Shown: one piece after another, positions 9,045 through 18,095 of the stretch
Layout of the letters: each line of letters begins with the position of its first letter
Position numbering within the stretch: the first letter of the stretch is position 1
Source of the DNA: an uncultured Dehalococcoidia bacterium
GTDB lineage: Bacteria; Chloroflexota; Dehalococcoidia; Lucifugimonadales; UBA3495
DNA: 64,000 bases
Reading direction: 5' to 3'
NCBI GenBank assembly: GCA_958296385.1
Contig: OY282494.1
Coordinates: 3,158,956-3,222,955, forward strand
Made by a program: the position numbers and the translations under genes
Notes under the pieces: model-generated
The model's database searches: none
What the model saw: the letters and a program-made list of their open reading frames with translations, nothing else
What the model was told of the DNA's origin: nothing

Positions 9045-11072
9045 TTACGCCGTTGCGCCTGATTTGGCTTGTTTGGCGGTGTCGATTACGCGCTGCTCGA
9101 TGTTTTGCGGCACTTGTTCGTAGTGGTCGAACTCAAAGCGGTAGGAACCCCGGCCGCCGGTCAGGGAGCGCAGGTCTTGCGAATACCGCTGCACTTCGGA
9201 GTGGGGGACTTCGGCCTCGATGACGGTGTAGCGCGTTTCGGGGATCATCCCCAGGATGCGGCCCCGCTTGCTGTTGAGGTCGCTGATGATGTCGCCGGTG
9301 TACGTTTCCGGCACGGTTACGTAGAGCTTGACGACCGGCTCCAGCAGGACGGGCGCGGCCTTGCTCATACCCTGGCGCAGGGCCTGGCTGCCGGCAATCT
9401 CAAAAGCGATGGGCTTGCCGTCCACCGGGTGCGTGCTGCCGTCGTAGATGATGGCCTTCATATCGACTACGGGGAAACCGGCCAGCACGCCCTCTTTCAG
9501 CGTGTTGACTACGCCTTTCTCCACCGCCGGAATCAGCTCGCGCGGCACCCGGCCGCCCACTACTTCGTTGCCAAACTCAAAGCCCTCGTCCCGGCTCTTG
9601 GGTTCCAGCCGGAGCAGAACGTGTCCGTACTGGCCGCTGCCGCCGGTCTGTTTCTTGTGCCGGTACTCGGAATTGGTGACCTGCGTGATGGTTTCCCGGT
9701 AAGGAACTACGGGCAGTTTGACGTTCAGGTTGGCGCCAAACTTGCGCCGGATGCGGTCCAGGGCAACTTCAATCTGCACTTCGCCCAGGCCGGTAAGCAG
9801 GCTTTCGCTGGTCTCCGGGTTGCGGGTGAATTGCAGGCTGGGGTCATCCTCAACGATGCGGGCCAGGGAGGTGGACATCTTGTCCAGGTCGGCCTGGGTA
9901 GCCGGCACTACGGCCAGCGAGTAGAACCCGTGAGGGAAGGTGATGCCGTCCAGCGTAACCCGGCTGTCGCTGGCGCACAGAGTATCGCCGGTCAGGGTTG
10001 AGCCCAACTTGCCGACGGCGCCGATGTCGCCGGCGACCACTTCGGCCACGTTGTCCTGGCTGCTGCCCTGGGGGAAGTAGAGCTGGCCCAGCCGCTCCGA
10101 CTGGTTCTTGCCGGGATTATGCGCTTCGCCGTTGGACTTGGCGACGCCGCGAAAGACGCGGAACATGGACAGCTTGCCCACGAAGGGGTCGGCCGTAGTC
10201 TTGAATACCAGCGCAGCCAATGGCCCGGAGGCATCGGGCTGGATGTCAGGGTTGCCCGAGGATTGCGGCAAGTCGGCCGGCGCGGGCAGGAAGTCGTGGA
10301 TAATCTGCACCAACTCGTCAACGCCGATGTTCTGCGTGGCCGATGAGACCAGGATGGGAACCAAATCGCCGTTGCGTATGGCCGCCCTTGCGCCGGCGGT
10401 AACTTCGGCGGCGGTAATCTCCTCGCCCTCCAGATACTTGTCCGCCAGGGCGTCATCGGACTCGGCCACCGCTTCGATGAGGCGTTCGCGGGCGGCGTCA
10501 AAATCTACTACCAATCCATCGGGCAGCGCGTCGGGCGGGTCAATGACGCTGACCAGGCCGGTGAAGGTTTGGGCCTCGCCGATGGGCAGCTGGAAGGGGA
10601 CGCAGCGGGCGCCAAAGATGGACTGCAATTGCTGAACGCTGCGCTGGAAGTTGGCGTTCTCCCGGTCCATCTTGTTGAGCACGAAAGCGATGGGTAAGCC
10701 GCGTTCCGTGGCCATGTCCCAAGCCCGCTCGGTGCCCACGTCCACGCCGGTGGGCGCCGCCACGAGGATGACCGCCGACTCGACGACGCGCAGGGCGCCC
10801 ACGGCCTCACCGATGAACTCGTCGTAGCCGGGGGTGTCCAGCAGGTTCAGTTTGTTGTCGCCATCGGTTACGCGGAGCAGGCTGGTTTGCACGCTGGCGG
10901 AGCGCTTGGCCTCCTCCGGCTCGTAGTCGGATACGGTGTTGCCGTCCTCCACCCGTCCGAGGCGGGTCGTAACCTTGGTGTTGAACAGCATGGTTTCGGC
11001 CAGGGTAGTTTTACCGGCGCCACTGTGGGACAGCAGCGCAACGTTGCGAATGGTGCTGGCGGATACGGCCAT
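9045..11072 (-). CDS. Elongation factor G-like GTPase (EF-G2 type)
   Basis: 675 residues. GTPase motifs: P-loop SHSGAGKTTL at 15-24, DTPGYDEF, and NKMD for guanine recognition. Later domains follow EF-G order, with a domain IV segment (KQTGGSGQYGHVLLRLEP) and the domain V end RGSYRFEFDHYEQVP. The sequence resembles the EF-G-like paralogues found besides the essential FusA in many bacteria, which are slightly shorter. Their exact job, ribosome recycling or stress translation, is not settled. There is no ribosomal operon around it, which supports paralogue over housekeeping FusA. Confidence 0.9.
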   Translation of the reverse strand: MAVSASTIRNVALLSHSGAGKTTLAETMLFNTKVTTRLGRVEDGNTVSDYEPEEAKRSASVQTSLLRVTDGDNKLNLLDTPGYDEFIGEAVGALRVVESAVILVAAPTGVDVGTERAWDMATERGLPIAFVLNKMDRENANFQRSVQQLQSIFGARCVPFQLPIGEAQTFTGLVSVIDPPDALPDGLVVDFDAARERLIEAVAESDDALADKYLEGEEITAAEVTAGARAAIRNGDLVPILVSSATQNIGVDELVQIIHDFLPAPADLPQSSGNPDIQPDASGPLAALVFKTTADPFVGKLSMFRVFRGVAKSNGEAHNPGKNQSERLGQLYFPQGSSQDNVAEVVAGDIGAVGKLGSTLTGDTLCASDSRVTLDGITFPHGFYSLAVVPATQADLDKMSTSLARIVEDDPSLQFTRNPETSESLLTGLGEVQIEVALDRIRRKFGANLNVKLPVVPYRETITQVTNSEYRHKKQTGGSGQYGHVLLRLEPKSRDEGFEFGNEVVGGRVPRELIPAVEKGVVNTLKEGVLAGFPVVDMKAIIYDGSTHPVDGKPIAFEIAGSQALRQGMSKAAPVLLEPVVKLYVTVPETYTGDIISDLNSKRGRILGMIPETRYTVIEAEVPHSEVQRYSQDLRSLTGGRGSYRFEFDHYEQVPQNIEQRVIDTAKQAKSGATA

Positions 11073-11219
11073 CGTGTTACCCCTCTGCGCGTGAATTGCA
11101 AGCTAGCTGGGCTGATTGTAGCGAAACCGGGGCGCCCGATGCAACCGGAACACGCCGGCAGCAGAGAACAAGCCTAATCGCCAACTGCTGCGACTTCCGA
11201 CGTATTGCCGGCATACGCA

Positions 11220-11738
11220 TTAGCGCCGGGCTATCACCAGGTGCACGAGGGGACGGCCAGCGCGTTGATCGGCGATCAGCGTGCGAACGTCAGTATCAGG
11301 ATTCAGCGCTATCCGCTGTTCAAGTTCGGCCAGCGACGCTTCTGTGGCTTCAGCCTTTCTTTCAGCCCGCCATGCCTCCATATCTTTCTTGTATTGTGCA
11401 AATGCCCAGAACATGATTCTGCCTCCCAGTTCGACGATGACGGCAAGCGTTCCGTACATCACTGCGCTTACGTCAATCAAATCTGCTGCATCGCCCAAAT
11501 GTTGGTGAACTGGCCGGCTTGCCGGGTCAGCGAGATGCGTCACTGCAAGTGTAGTTACGATTATACCAAAGGGCGTAATCGCAAAGTGGCGCAGTTGCCA
11601 ATCAGCCGGATTGCCCACTACCTGACTGAACGAACTATACAGTACCGGCGGCGAGCCGTGCAAGCGAACTTGCCTGGCCAGCAGCGCAAATCCGACAAAG
11701 CACGCCAGGAGCACGCTGACTATGATACTTGCAGTCAT
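11220..11738 (-). CDS. Small membrane protein with charged coiled-coil tail
   Basis: 172 residues. There are likely membrane helices at the N-terminus (ASIIVSVLLACFVGFALLA), in the middle (FAITPFGIIVTTLAVTHLA) and at about 90-110 (VMYGTLAVIVELGGRIMFW). A cytoplasmic charged tail follows (YKKDMEAWRAERKAEATEAS, LAELEQRIAL). No family is recognised. It belongs by architecture to the set of helix-plus-coil genes that recurs across this window. It stands alone, facing the EF-G gene's upstream region. Confidence 0.55.
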   Translation of the reverse strand: MTASIIVSVLLACFVGFALLARQVRLHGSPPVLYSSFSQVVGNPADWQLRHFAITPFGIIVTTLAVTHLADPASRPVHQHLGDAADLIDVSAVMYGTLAVIVELGGRIMFWAFAQYKKDMEAWRAERKAEATEASLAELEQRIALNPDTDVRTLIADQRAGRPLVHLVIARR

Positions 11739-12363
11739 TTTGACTCACAAATACCTAGATGATTGTCGTTATTTGTTAGTGTCATATACATAACACTTGC
11801 AGAGGCGTTCCGTTTTGGACGGGTTCAATGTTCATTCTCAAAGCGCCTGAGTTGTAAGGGTTGCGGATTGGATGGTATCGGGCGGGTGTCGTATCGGGCT
11901 ATCGTATCGGGCGGTGGGTTCAGTTCGGCTTAATTTGGTGTTGGTTTGGTGGTTATCGCCGGAGATTCCAGTCGGTGTCAGCCCTTACGGCCGGAAGGTT
12001 TTTACGCAACTATTACGGACCTTCATTTTACGTGTCCTGCCCTAATGAGAGGCAGCACGCGGGCTGAAGCTCGATACCCTGCGGAGTACCGCCCGCGCTG
12101 TGGAAGCAGGGATAGGCGGCCTGGCCGATTGCGGTTTGGATGCTGACGGGGTGGCCGTGGTGACTTGAATCTCCGGCGACGTTTGATGCGGTGTTGGATC
12201 TGGGTGATGTGTGTAGGCCCCGGTGCCTCAGGGGACGCTCTCGGTGGAGAACGGCTGAGGCGGGGATTGGTTGGTTGATGCCCGATGGATGTATTATGCA
12301 GCACTAATGTACGGATGGCAAGAGGCGGGTGTCACTGATTATTTTAGGTTTTGCCGGGTGTCG
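11739..12363. other. 625 bp without a convincing gene
   Basis: The stretch holds three close copies of TATCGGGC near 11875-11910 and a GCGTTCCGTTTT segment near 11805 that also occurs in the left end of the IS at 19242. It also has a 40-codon open fragment at 12049-12168 that reads protein-like (VEAGIGGLADCGLDADGVAV) before a stop. The last may be the remnant of a lost gene. No tRNA cloverleaf or terminator with a T-run was found. Confidence 0.4.
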
Positions 12364-12849
12364 TCAGGCCGGTTTGTAGCCGGGGTCAATGGGGAGATTG
12401 GGGGCGGCGGCGGCGCTGCGGGCCAGTTGGTCGCAGCGTTCGTTGTCGGCGTTGCCGGCGTGGCCTCTGACCCAGCGCATCTCTACCGTGTGGGCCTCGC
12501 ACAGCTCCAGCAGTCGCTGCCACAAATCGGGGTTCACCGCCGCCTCGCGCTTGTTGCGCATCCAGCCGTTCTTGCGCCAGCGGGCCGCCCAGCCTTTCTC
12601 AACGGCGTCCACCACGTACCTGGAATCGGAGTACAGGGTAACGCGGCACGGGCGGTTCAGCGTTTCCAGTCCTACGATGGCGGCCAGCAGTTCCATGCGG
12701 TTGTTGGTCGTCCGGACATAGCCGCCGGACAGCTCTTTGCGATGCCCGCCGGAGTCAAGGATTACGCCGTACCCGCCCGGCCCCGGGTTGCCCAGGCAGG
12801 AGCCGTCGGTGTGGATGGTTACCGTGTCGTCCGGTTGTGTCGGCGGCAT
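12364..12849 (-). CDS. rnhA: Ribonuclease HI
   Basis: 161 residues, typical length. It cleaves the RNA strand of RNA-DNA hybrids, removing primers and R-loops in the cytoplasm. Catalytic acidic residues are visible in order: D in [16 protein letters not shown] in [11 protein letters not shown] in [10 protein letters not shown] and D in [11 protein letters not shown]. The conserved WVRGHAGN histidine loop and a basic handle (RWRKNGW) are also present. It is followed 3 bp upstream by the duplicated-domain gene on the same strand, so the two are probably co-transcribed. Confidence 0.97.
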   Translation of the reverse strand: MPPTQPDDTVTIHTDGSCLGNPGPGGYGVILDSGGHRKELSGGYVRTTNNRMELLAAIVGLETLNRPCRVTLYSDSRYVVDAVEKGWAARWRKNGWMRNKREAAVNPDLWQRLLELCEAHTVEMRWVRGHAGNADNERCDQLARSAAAAPNLPIDPGYKPA

Positions 12850-12852
12850 GGG

Positions 12853-13506
12853 CTAGTTGGGGTGCCGGGCGACGCGCTGCATAATGGTGCGGGTGAGGCC
12901 GACGCAGTGGTGGCGAACTTTCTCCGTCCATTCGTCCTGCACGGCGGCCAGCCACTGCTTCGAGTCGATGATGGCGGGGCTGTCGATTTCGTACACCGCC
13001 AGGTAGCGGGGGAATCCGGCGGCGTTGGTGGTTTCCACCCGGTAGCGATAGGCGTTTTGCACACCGTCAACCTGGCGGAGGCCGGGCAGATGCACGGTGT
13101 CGTAAAGGTGATTGAACTCGTCCTCGACGTCGTCGGGGATGTCGGTTTGCACTAGGAACGCGTAGCCGTCCGTCGCCGGCGGGCCGCCCGTCGCCGATGC
13201 AATCCGCTGCAATACCGTGTGGGTGCGATTGGTAGCGTGGGGGCGGATTTTGGTCGCCCAATCGCCCTTTTCCGACTCAACCTGCCAGCCGGCCGACTGC
13301 GGAACATCCGGCGCATCCATTTCGTAGAGGGCCGCATACCGCGCGACATGGGCGGCGTCGGTAGTTTCCAGCCGGTAGCGGGTGCACGAACGCACGCCGG
13401 CGGCGTTGCAGATGTATTTGGCGTGTTCCGTATCATAAACCCGGTTGAACTCGGCCTCCCAATCATCGGGAATATCCATTTGGACGAGATAAGCGTAGTC
13501 GGGCAT
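12853..13506 (-). CDS. Tandemly duplicated ferredoxin-like (dimeric alpha-beta barrel) domain protein
   Basis: 217 residues made of two homologous halves of about 105 residues. Half one contains YLVQMDIPDDWEAEFNRVYD, RYRLETTDAA and YAALYEMDAPD. Half two repeats these as FLVQTDIPDDVEDEFNHLYD, RYRVETTNAA and YLAVYEIDSPA. This length and the D/H pattern (YDTEH, YDTVH) match EthD/DUF4286-like dimeric barrels, which usually dimerise. Here the pseudo-dimer is built into one chain. Substrate unknown. It is 3 bp upstream of rnhA. Confidence 0.65.
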   Translation of the reverse strand: MPDYAYLVQMDIPDDWEAEFNRVYDTEHAKYICNAAGVRSCTRYRLETTDAAHVARYAALYEMDAPDVPQSAGWQVESEKGDWATKIRPHATNRTHTVLQRIASATGGPPATDGYAFLVQTDIPDDVEDEFNHLYDTVHLPGLRQVDGVQNAYRYRVETTNAAGFPRYLAVYEIDSPAIIDSKQWLAAVQDEWTEKVRHHCVGLTRTIMQRVARHPN

Positions 13507-13551
13507 TTGGGGCCTCCGTAAGTTGCGTTGCTGAGCGGGCCAGCCGGAACG

Positions 13552-14037
13552 TCAATCGCTCCGGCTAGCAGTGAGGATGTGAATAGCGAGGTCGCGGCGC
13601 AGGTCGTCGGGGGTTTGGTTGAAAGCGTTGATGGCGGCCTCAACATTATCGATAAGTTCAGTTACGGCAGTTGCAGAAAACTCTCGGTAGGGGTCGTAGT
13701 CGGCGGTATGACGTGTCTGCTGGGCAATAGCGAATTGTTCGCCAAAATCGATGGCCGGGCCGGAGAACCGACTGCCCAGACTGGCACGGCTGAGCTTGTT
13801 TCGAGTAGGCCGATGGTCGGCGGCGCGGTAGGCTTGCCGCCAGGCCCAATGCTGTTGGGCGGCTGGCGATGCTCCGGCCAGGGTGTTGGCGTTGCTGACG
13901 GCCAAAGTGTGAAACATTGCATAATAGGCGCAGCTGACGGCGCAGCGCAATTCGGTTTGAGTAGCCGGCGTTGCGCTGCCTGAGATGACGCCATTAACCA
14001 AAGCGCGGGCAATGACGATAAGTTCTGCGGGGTTCAC
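13552..14037 (-). CDS. HEPN domain protein of a two-gene cassette
   Basis: About 161 residues from a GTG start that overlaps the stop of the upstream gene by 4 bp (GTGA), which I prefer to the longer frame from 14073. The core RCAVSCAYYAMFHTLAVSNA is the typical HEPN helix of uncharacterised proteins that travel with a small partner, followed by WRQAYRAADHRPTRN. A possible Rx4H motif, RDLAIH, sits near the C-terminus. HEPN proteins are often RNases or nucleotidyltransferase partners. Whether this one is toxic is not known. Confidence 0.7.
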   Translation of the reverse strand: MNPAELIVIARALVNGVISGSATPATQTELRCAVSCAYYAMFHTLAVSNANTLAGASPAAQQHWAWRQAYRAADHRPTRNKLSRASLGSRFSGPAIDFGEQFAIAQQTRHTADYDPYREFSATAVTELIDNVEAAINAFNQTPDDLRRDLAIHILTASRSD

Positions 14038-14351
14038 TTGAGGAGCCGTTCCTTGTTGAGCTCCCAATCCCACTTTGCGATGTACAGGGGATGGAGGCGC
14101 AGGTCAACACCCAAGTCGTCCAGCCGGGGTTGGATGATTCTGGACAGGGTGATGATACGAGAATGATCCATATAATCGTGATTCCCTTCCCAAACTATCC
14201 ACGCGTGCAGGTAATCCTCGTCGTACCAGTCATCATAGAGTTGACTGACGATGACGGGGCCAAAGTGAAGGTTGGGCTGGAACCAATCGTTGAGAGTGTC
14301 GCCGATGATAGCGGCAACCTGCTCGGTAATATCTGTGGTGATAGCGGCCAT
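14034..14351 (-). CDS. Small partner of the HEPN gene, probable antitoxin-like protein
   Basis: 105 residues, acidic and aromatic. The core (DEDYLHAWIVWEGNHDYMD, RIIQPRLDDLGVDLRLHP) has the look of the small proteins encoded just before HEPN genes in many Actinobacteria and Chloroflexota. It ends KERLLK and its TGA overlaps the GTG of the HEPN gene, which implies coupled translation in a fixed ratio. It lacks a visible GSxxxGxxxxxSDxD nucleotidyltransferase motif, so it is not a canonical MNT. Confidence 0.6.
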   Translation of the reverse strand: MAAITTDITEQVAAIIGDTLNDWFQPNLHFGPVIVSQLYDDWYDEDYLHAWIVWEGNHDYMDHSRIITLSRIIQPRLDDLGVDLRLHPLYIAKWDWELNKERLLK

Positions 14352-14383
14352 GGCGCTCAGAGTGACCGGTCGGGGTGACAGTA

Positions 14384-14932
14384 TCAGTAGGTCAGTGCGT
14401 CGGCCGTGCCTTCCGGCAGTTCTACTTGGAGGGCTTGCAGGGCGTGGGCCAGGCCGTGGTAGTAGGAGACTACTACCAGCAAGTCAACGATGCCAGCATC
14501 TCCGATGATGCTGCGGACGGCCTCAAAGGTGGCATCGGCGATGCGGTGCTGGCGCAGCAGCTCGATTATGAATTGCGCTATGGCGGCGTCATCGTCGGAC
14601 AGGCCGGCCGGGGCGCGGTACTCGTGGATGGCGGCGATTTCGGCATCGCCCAGGCCGGCGTTGCGCGCGGCCGGCTGGTTGACCGTCCAAACGTAGTGTC
14701 CGCAGGCTTCGCGGGCCGCCGTAAGCACGGCCACCGCCTTGACGCGGGGCGGCAGCGGCGTCTCATAGCGGGCATAGCCGCCCAGATGGGCAAAATTGCT
14801 GGCCGCCGTCGGGTTGTTCAGCAGGGCCGCATAGTTGCGCTGCACGCCGCCCCGCGAGGTTTCTATATCGTCCCAAACCGCCTGGCCGGCGGCATCCATG
14901 CTGTCCCTGGTGGCAAAAGGTACACGGGCCAT
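14384..14932 (-). CDS. Carboxymuconolactone decarboxylase (AhpD-like) family protein
   Basis: 182 residues, all-helical. The family core is in the middle: RVKAVAVLTAAREACGHYVW, then AARNAGLGDAEIAAI. Only one cysteine is present where AhpD has a CxxC pair, so thiol peroxidase activity is unlikely. The E-x-C-x-Y-x-W variant is common in decarboxylase-like members of uncertain substrate. Later, VDLLVVVSYYHGLAHALQAL is the usual C-terminal helix. It is separated from its neighbours and has its own ATG preceded by a GGAG-like site. Confidence 0.85.
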   Translation of the reverse strand: MARVPFATRDSMDAAGQAVWDDIETSRGGVQRNYAALLNNPTAASNFAHLGGYARYETPLPPRVKAVAVLTAAREACGHYVWTVNQPAARNAGLGDAEIAAIHEYRAPAGLSDDDAAIAQFIIELLRQHRIADATFEAVRSIIGDAGIVDLLVVVSYYHGLAHALQALQVELPEGTADALTY

Positions 14933-14961
14933 AATGTGTTACTCCTTGACTTTGGCGGCGT

Positions 14962-15288
14962 TCAGGAAAGTATAGTGGCCGCGATTACCGCAACCGCCAA
15001 TGCACCAACGATGCTGAACGTTGCAAAGTACAGCTTGCCGATGTTGGCATCCATTTTTTCAATCCGGTTTTCGATCCGCTCAAACCGATCATTGACTTCA
15101 TGACGCCATTCCCGCTGCTCGGTAAGGAATTCTCTACGCCATTGCCGTTGCTCGTTGACGAACTCCTGACGCCATTCCCGCTGCTCGGAGATGAACAGCG
15201 TCATCGTGGCTTCCAGGGCAGATAGTCTGGCCTCAACGCTGGCCAAACGTTGTTCAACGCTGGCTTCTACTGTTACTTGTGTTGTCAT
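14962..15288 (-). CDS. Coiled-coil protein with C-terminal membrane anchor, copy 1
   Basis: 108 residues. The N-terminal coiled coil (SVEQRLASVEARLSALEAT) is followed by three near-identical blocks, EQREWRQEF, EQRQWRREF and EQREWRHEV. These lead to a second heptad stretch and a single C-terminal membrane helix (FATFSIVGALAVAVIAATIL). The layout resembles phage XhlA-like or tail-anchored proteins, but no family is certain. It is a tandem duplicate of the next gene; the shared start MTTQVTVEASVEQRLAS shows the duplication is recent. Confidence 0.7.
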   Translation of the reverse strand: MTTQVTVEASVEQRLASVEARLSALEATMTLFISEQREWRQEFVNEQRQWRREFLTEQREWRHEVNDRFERIENRIEKMDANIGKLYFATFSIVGALAVAVIAATILS

Positions 15289-15326
15289 AATGTCCTCATC
15301 TTACTAAATCGTCTGATCGGCGGCGC

Positions 15327-15587
15327 TCAGGCAAATATACTGGCAGCGATTACCGCAATCGCCAGTGCGCCAACGACGCTGAATGTTGCAAAGTACAGCC
15401 GGTTGATGCTGGATTGCATTTTCCCCATACTGTCTTCGACGCGGTCAAAGCGGGCGTTGACTTCATGACGCCATTCCCGCTGTTCGGTGATGAACAGCGT
15501 CATCGTGGCTTCCAGAGCAGATAGTCTGGATTCAATGCTGGCCAGGCGCTGTTCAACGCTGGCCTCTACCGTTACTTGTGTTGTCAT
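15327..15587 (-). CDS. Coiled-coil protein with C-terminal membrane anchor, copy 2
   Basis: 86 residues, same start and end as copy 1 but with a single EQREWRHEV block instead of three. The length difference therefore comes from repeat number in the middle. The membrane anchor FATFSVVGALAIAVIAASIF is conserved. It lies upstream of copy 1 with a 38 bp spacer. The pattern suggests that the coil length is free to change while the anchor and start are kept. Confidence 0.7.
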   Translation of the reverse strand: MTTQVTVEASVEQRLASIESRLSALEATMTLFITEQREWRHEVNARFDRVEDSMGKMQSSINRLYFATFSVVGALAIAVIAASIFA

Positions 15588-15663
15588 AGTATCCTCGTTT
15601 TATCAAAGGCCGGCGGCGCAGACTAACCGCCGCCGGCCGGTATGGTTTGCCCGGCTTTCAGGG

Positions 15664-17925
15664 TTAGCCGCCGTTTTGGCTCCAGAGTTCCTCCAGGACG
15701 GCGCCGGGGGACATTGGGAGGTTGTCCATTCGCACGCCTATGGCGTTGTGGATGGCGTTGGCGATGGCGGCCATGGGGGGGACGATGGGCACTTCGCCGA
15801 CGCCGCGCACGCCGTAGGGATGGCCGGGGTTGGCCTTCTCTACGATGACGGTATCAATCATCGGCAGGTCCAGGCTGGTGGGCATCCGGTAGTCCAGGAA
15901 GCTGGAGTTCACCATGTCGCCGTCGTCGCTCATAAAGTACTCTTCGTTGAGCGCCCAGCCGATGCCCTGCACGGCGCCGCCCTGCATCTGTCCCTCAACG
16001 TAGCTGGGATGCACGGCCTTGCCCACGTCCTGAACGGCGGTGTAGCGCAGGATTTCGACCTTGCCGGTGTCGGGGTCAACTTCGACGTCCACCAGGTGGG
16101 TGCCGAAAGCGCTGCCTACGCCGCTCGGATTGATGCTGACCTGGGCGGAGATGGGGCCGCCGGTGCGGCCCAGCTGCGCGGACAGTTCCTTAAAGGACAT
16201 TTGCAAGTCCTCGTCGGAACTGTGCTTGAATATACCGTCGGCCAGGTCAATTTCGGCGGGGTCTTTGTCCCAGATTTTCCCGGCCCGCTCAATCATCTTG
16301 CGCTTGATTTCCTGGGCGCACTCGTAGGCGGCCCAGCCGGTGGCAAAAGTGGTGCGGCTGCCGCCGGTGAGGAACGTAAAGCCCACCGAGTCGGTATCGC
16401 CGACGCTGGGGCGCACGTCTTCAGTGGGGATGCCCAGGACTTCGGCGGCCTGCATACTGATTGAGGCGCGGGTGCCGCCGATGTCGGTTGAACCTTCCAC
16501 CAGGCCGATGGTGCCGTCGGAGTGGACGCTGATGCTGGCGCTGGAGGCCAGGCCGACGTTGAACCAGAAACCGTTGGCCACGCCGCGTCCCCGGTTGGGG
16601 CCGGACAATTCCGACCGATAGTGTTCGGTGTTGCGGGCGGCCTCCAGGGTTTCGATGTTGCCGATTACGGGGAACTCCGGCCCGTCAACCCGGCGGGTTC
16701 CCTCTTTGCTGGCGTTCTTGAGGCGGAAGTCCAGCGGGTCCATGCCGCAGGCTTGGGCCAGCTCGTCCACAATCTGCTCGCCGCCAAAGGCGGAGATGGG
16801 GGCGCCGGGGGCGCGGTAGGCGGCGACGCGGGGCTTGTTAGTAACCACGTCGTAGCCCTCAACGCGCTGGTTGGGGATTACGTAGGGGGCGAACACGCAC
16901 TGCGCGCCGGCGGTTACCTGCGAGCCGGGATAGGCGCCGGCCTCGTAGCACAGCACGGCGTCGGCGGCCACCAGGGTGCCGTCGCTTTGCGCTCCCATCT
17001 TGACCTTGAACCAGGCGCCGGAGGTGGGCCCGGTGGCCTCAAAGGTTTCGGTGCGCGTCATCTGCATCTTGACTGGGCGGCCGGTCTTTTGCGACAGCAG
17101 GGCGGCCACCGGCTCCAGGTACAGCGGAATCTTGCCGCCAAAGCCGCCGCCAATCTCCATCGGCACAACCTTGATGCGGGAAACCGGAATGTCCAGCACG
17201 CCGGCCAGCGCGTCGCGGGTGGTGAAAGCGCCCTGCGTGCTGGTCCAAACCGTCAGGTAGCCGTCGGTGTTCCACAGCGCGGAGGCGTTCTGCGGCTCGA
17301 TGTAGCCCTGGTGCACGGTGCGAGTGCTGAACTCGCGCTCCACCACGTGGTCGGCGGCGGCAAATCCGGCGTCCACGTCGCCCTGCTCGTAGCGGAACCG
17401 GGTGGCGATGTTGCTGTGCCGGTCGGTGGGCTCGCCGAACTCGGTGGTAGTCAAGTCGTCGTGGAGCAGCGCGGCGTCATCCTTCATAGCGTCCAGCACG
17501 TTGGAGTTGGGCCGCAGGACTTCGTACTCCACCGCGATGAGATTGACCGCTTCCTCGGCGACGTGCAGGGAGTCGGCGGCGATGGCGGCGATGGGATGGC
17601 CGCGATAGAGGGCTTTGGCGCCGGCCAGCACGTTGTCGCTGTTGGCGCGGGCGGACAGGGACGGATTGTCCTTGCCGGCGATGGGCAGGTCGGCGCCGGT
17701 GACCACGGCCCGTACGCCGGGCAGGGCCAGGGCCGCCGCCGTGTCGATGGACACGATGCGGGCGTGCGCGTGGGGACTGCGGAGCATCTTGCCGTGGAGC
17801 ATACCGGCCATGGCAAAGTCGCCGCCGTATTTGGCGCGTCCGGTAACCTTGTCGGCGCCATCGTGTCGGATTGGCCGGGTTCCGACGACGTTGTAGTTGG
17901 TGTTGGATAGCACGATGTTGGTCAT
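15664..17925 (-). CDS. Xanthine dehydrogenase-family molybdopterin-binding large subunit
   Basis: 753 residues from the ATG at 17925; the longer open frame upstream is not protein-like. It oxidises or hydroxylates an organic substrate at a Mo-cytosine-dinucleotide centre. Landmarks: GGFGGKIPLYLEPVAALLS for cofactor binding, AYRAPGAPISAFGGEQ at the active site loop, RLKNASKEG, and GVGEVPIVPP with the glutamate expected to act as base. The loop is not the AYxCSFR form of CO dehydrogenase, so a xanthine or aldehyde-type substrate is likelier. The usual FAD and 2Fe-2S subunits are not adjacent. Confidence 0.9.
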   Translation of the reverse strand: MTNIVLSNTNYNVVGTRPIRHDGADKVTGRAKYGGDFAMAGMLHGKMLRSPHAHARIVSIDTAAALALPGVRAVVTGADLPIAGKDNPSLSARANSDNVLAGAKALYRGHPIAAIAADSLHVAEEAVNLIAVEYEVLRPNSNVLDAMKDDAALLHDDLTTTEFGEPTDRHSNIATRFRYEQGDVDAGFAAADHVVEREFSTRTVHQGYIEPQNASALWNTDGYLTVWTSTQGAFTTRDALAGVLDIPVSRIKVVPMEIGGGFGGKIPLYLEPVAALLSQKTGRPVKMQMTRTETFEATGPTSGAWFKVKMGAQSDGTLVAADAVLCYEAGAYPGSQVTAGAQCVFAPYVIPNQRVEGYDVVTNKPRVAAYRAPGAPISAFGGEQIVDELAQACGMDPLDFRLKNASKEGTRRVDGPEFPVIGNIETLEAARNTEHYRSELSGPNRGRGVANGFWFNVGLASSASISVHSDGTIGLVEGSTDIGGTRASISMQAAEVLGIPTEDVRPSVGDTDSVGFTFLTGGSRTTFATGWAAYECAQEIKRKMIERAGKIWDKDPAEIDLADGIFKHSSDEDLQMSFKELSAQLGRTGGPISAQVSINPSGVGSAFGTHLVDVEVDPDTGKVEILRYTAVQDVGKAVHPSYVEGQMQGGAVQGIGWALNEEYFMSDDGDMVNSSFLDYRMPTSLDLPMIDTVIVEKANPGHPYGVRGVGEVPIVPPMAAIANAIHNAIGVRMDNLPMSPGAVLEELWSQNGG

Positions 17926-18095
17926 AATAATGCGCCTCGCTGCTTGCAGGTGATTCGGTTGCCCGATTTTAGCACAGCCCCGCCCCCGCCCCAACCCTTG
18001 CCCGGTCACACCCTGCACGGAGCGGAACGGCGCCGGCCAGGTTCGGGTTTGACCTGCGCCGCCGCCGCCAGTAATATCAAGGTTAGTATAGCCCA

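Noticed and set aside
11739..12363. Search for tRNA or structural RNA in the longest gene-poor stretch
   Set aside because: No T-arm GGTTCRANTCC sequence with matching acceptor stem was found; only short repeats and an open fragment.
12271..13155. 294-codon plus-strand frame over rnhA
   Set aside because: Shadow of rnhA and the duplicated-domain gene, both of which have clear motifs on the minus strand.
14038..14073. Longer start for the HEPN gene
   Set aside because: The GTG at 14037 overlaps the upstream stop by four bases, a normal coupled start, and homologous proteins begin near NPAEL.
16522..17910. 462-codon plus-strand frame opposite the Mo-hydroxylase
   Set aside because: Antisense shadow; low-complexity Gly/Ala/Val translation and no start signal.
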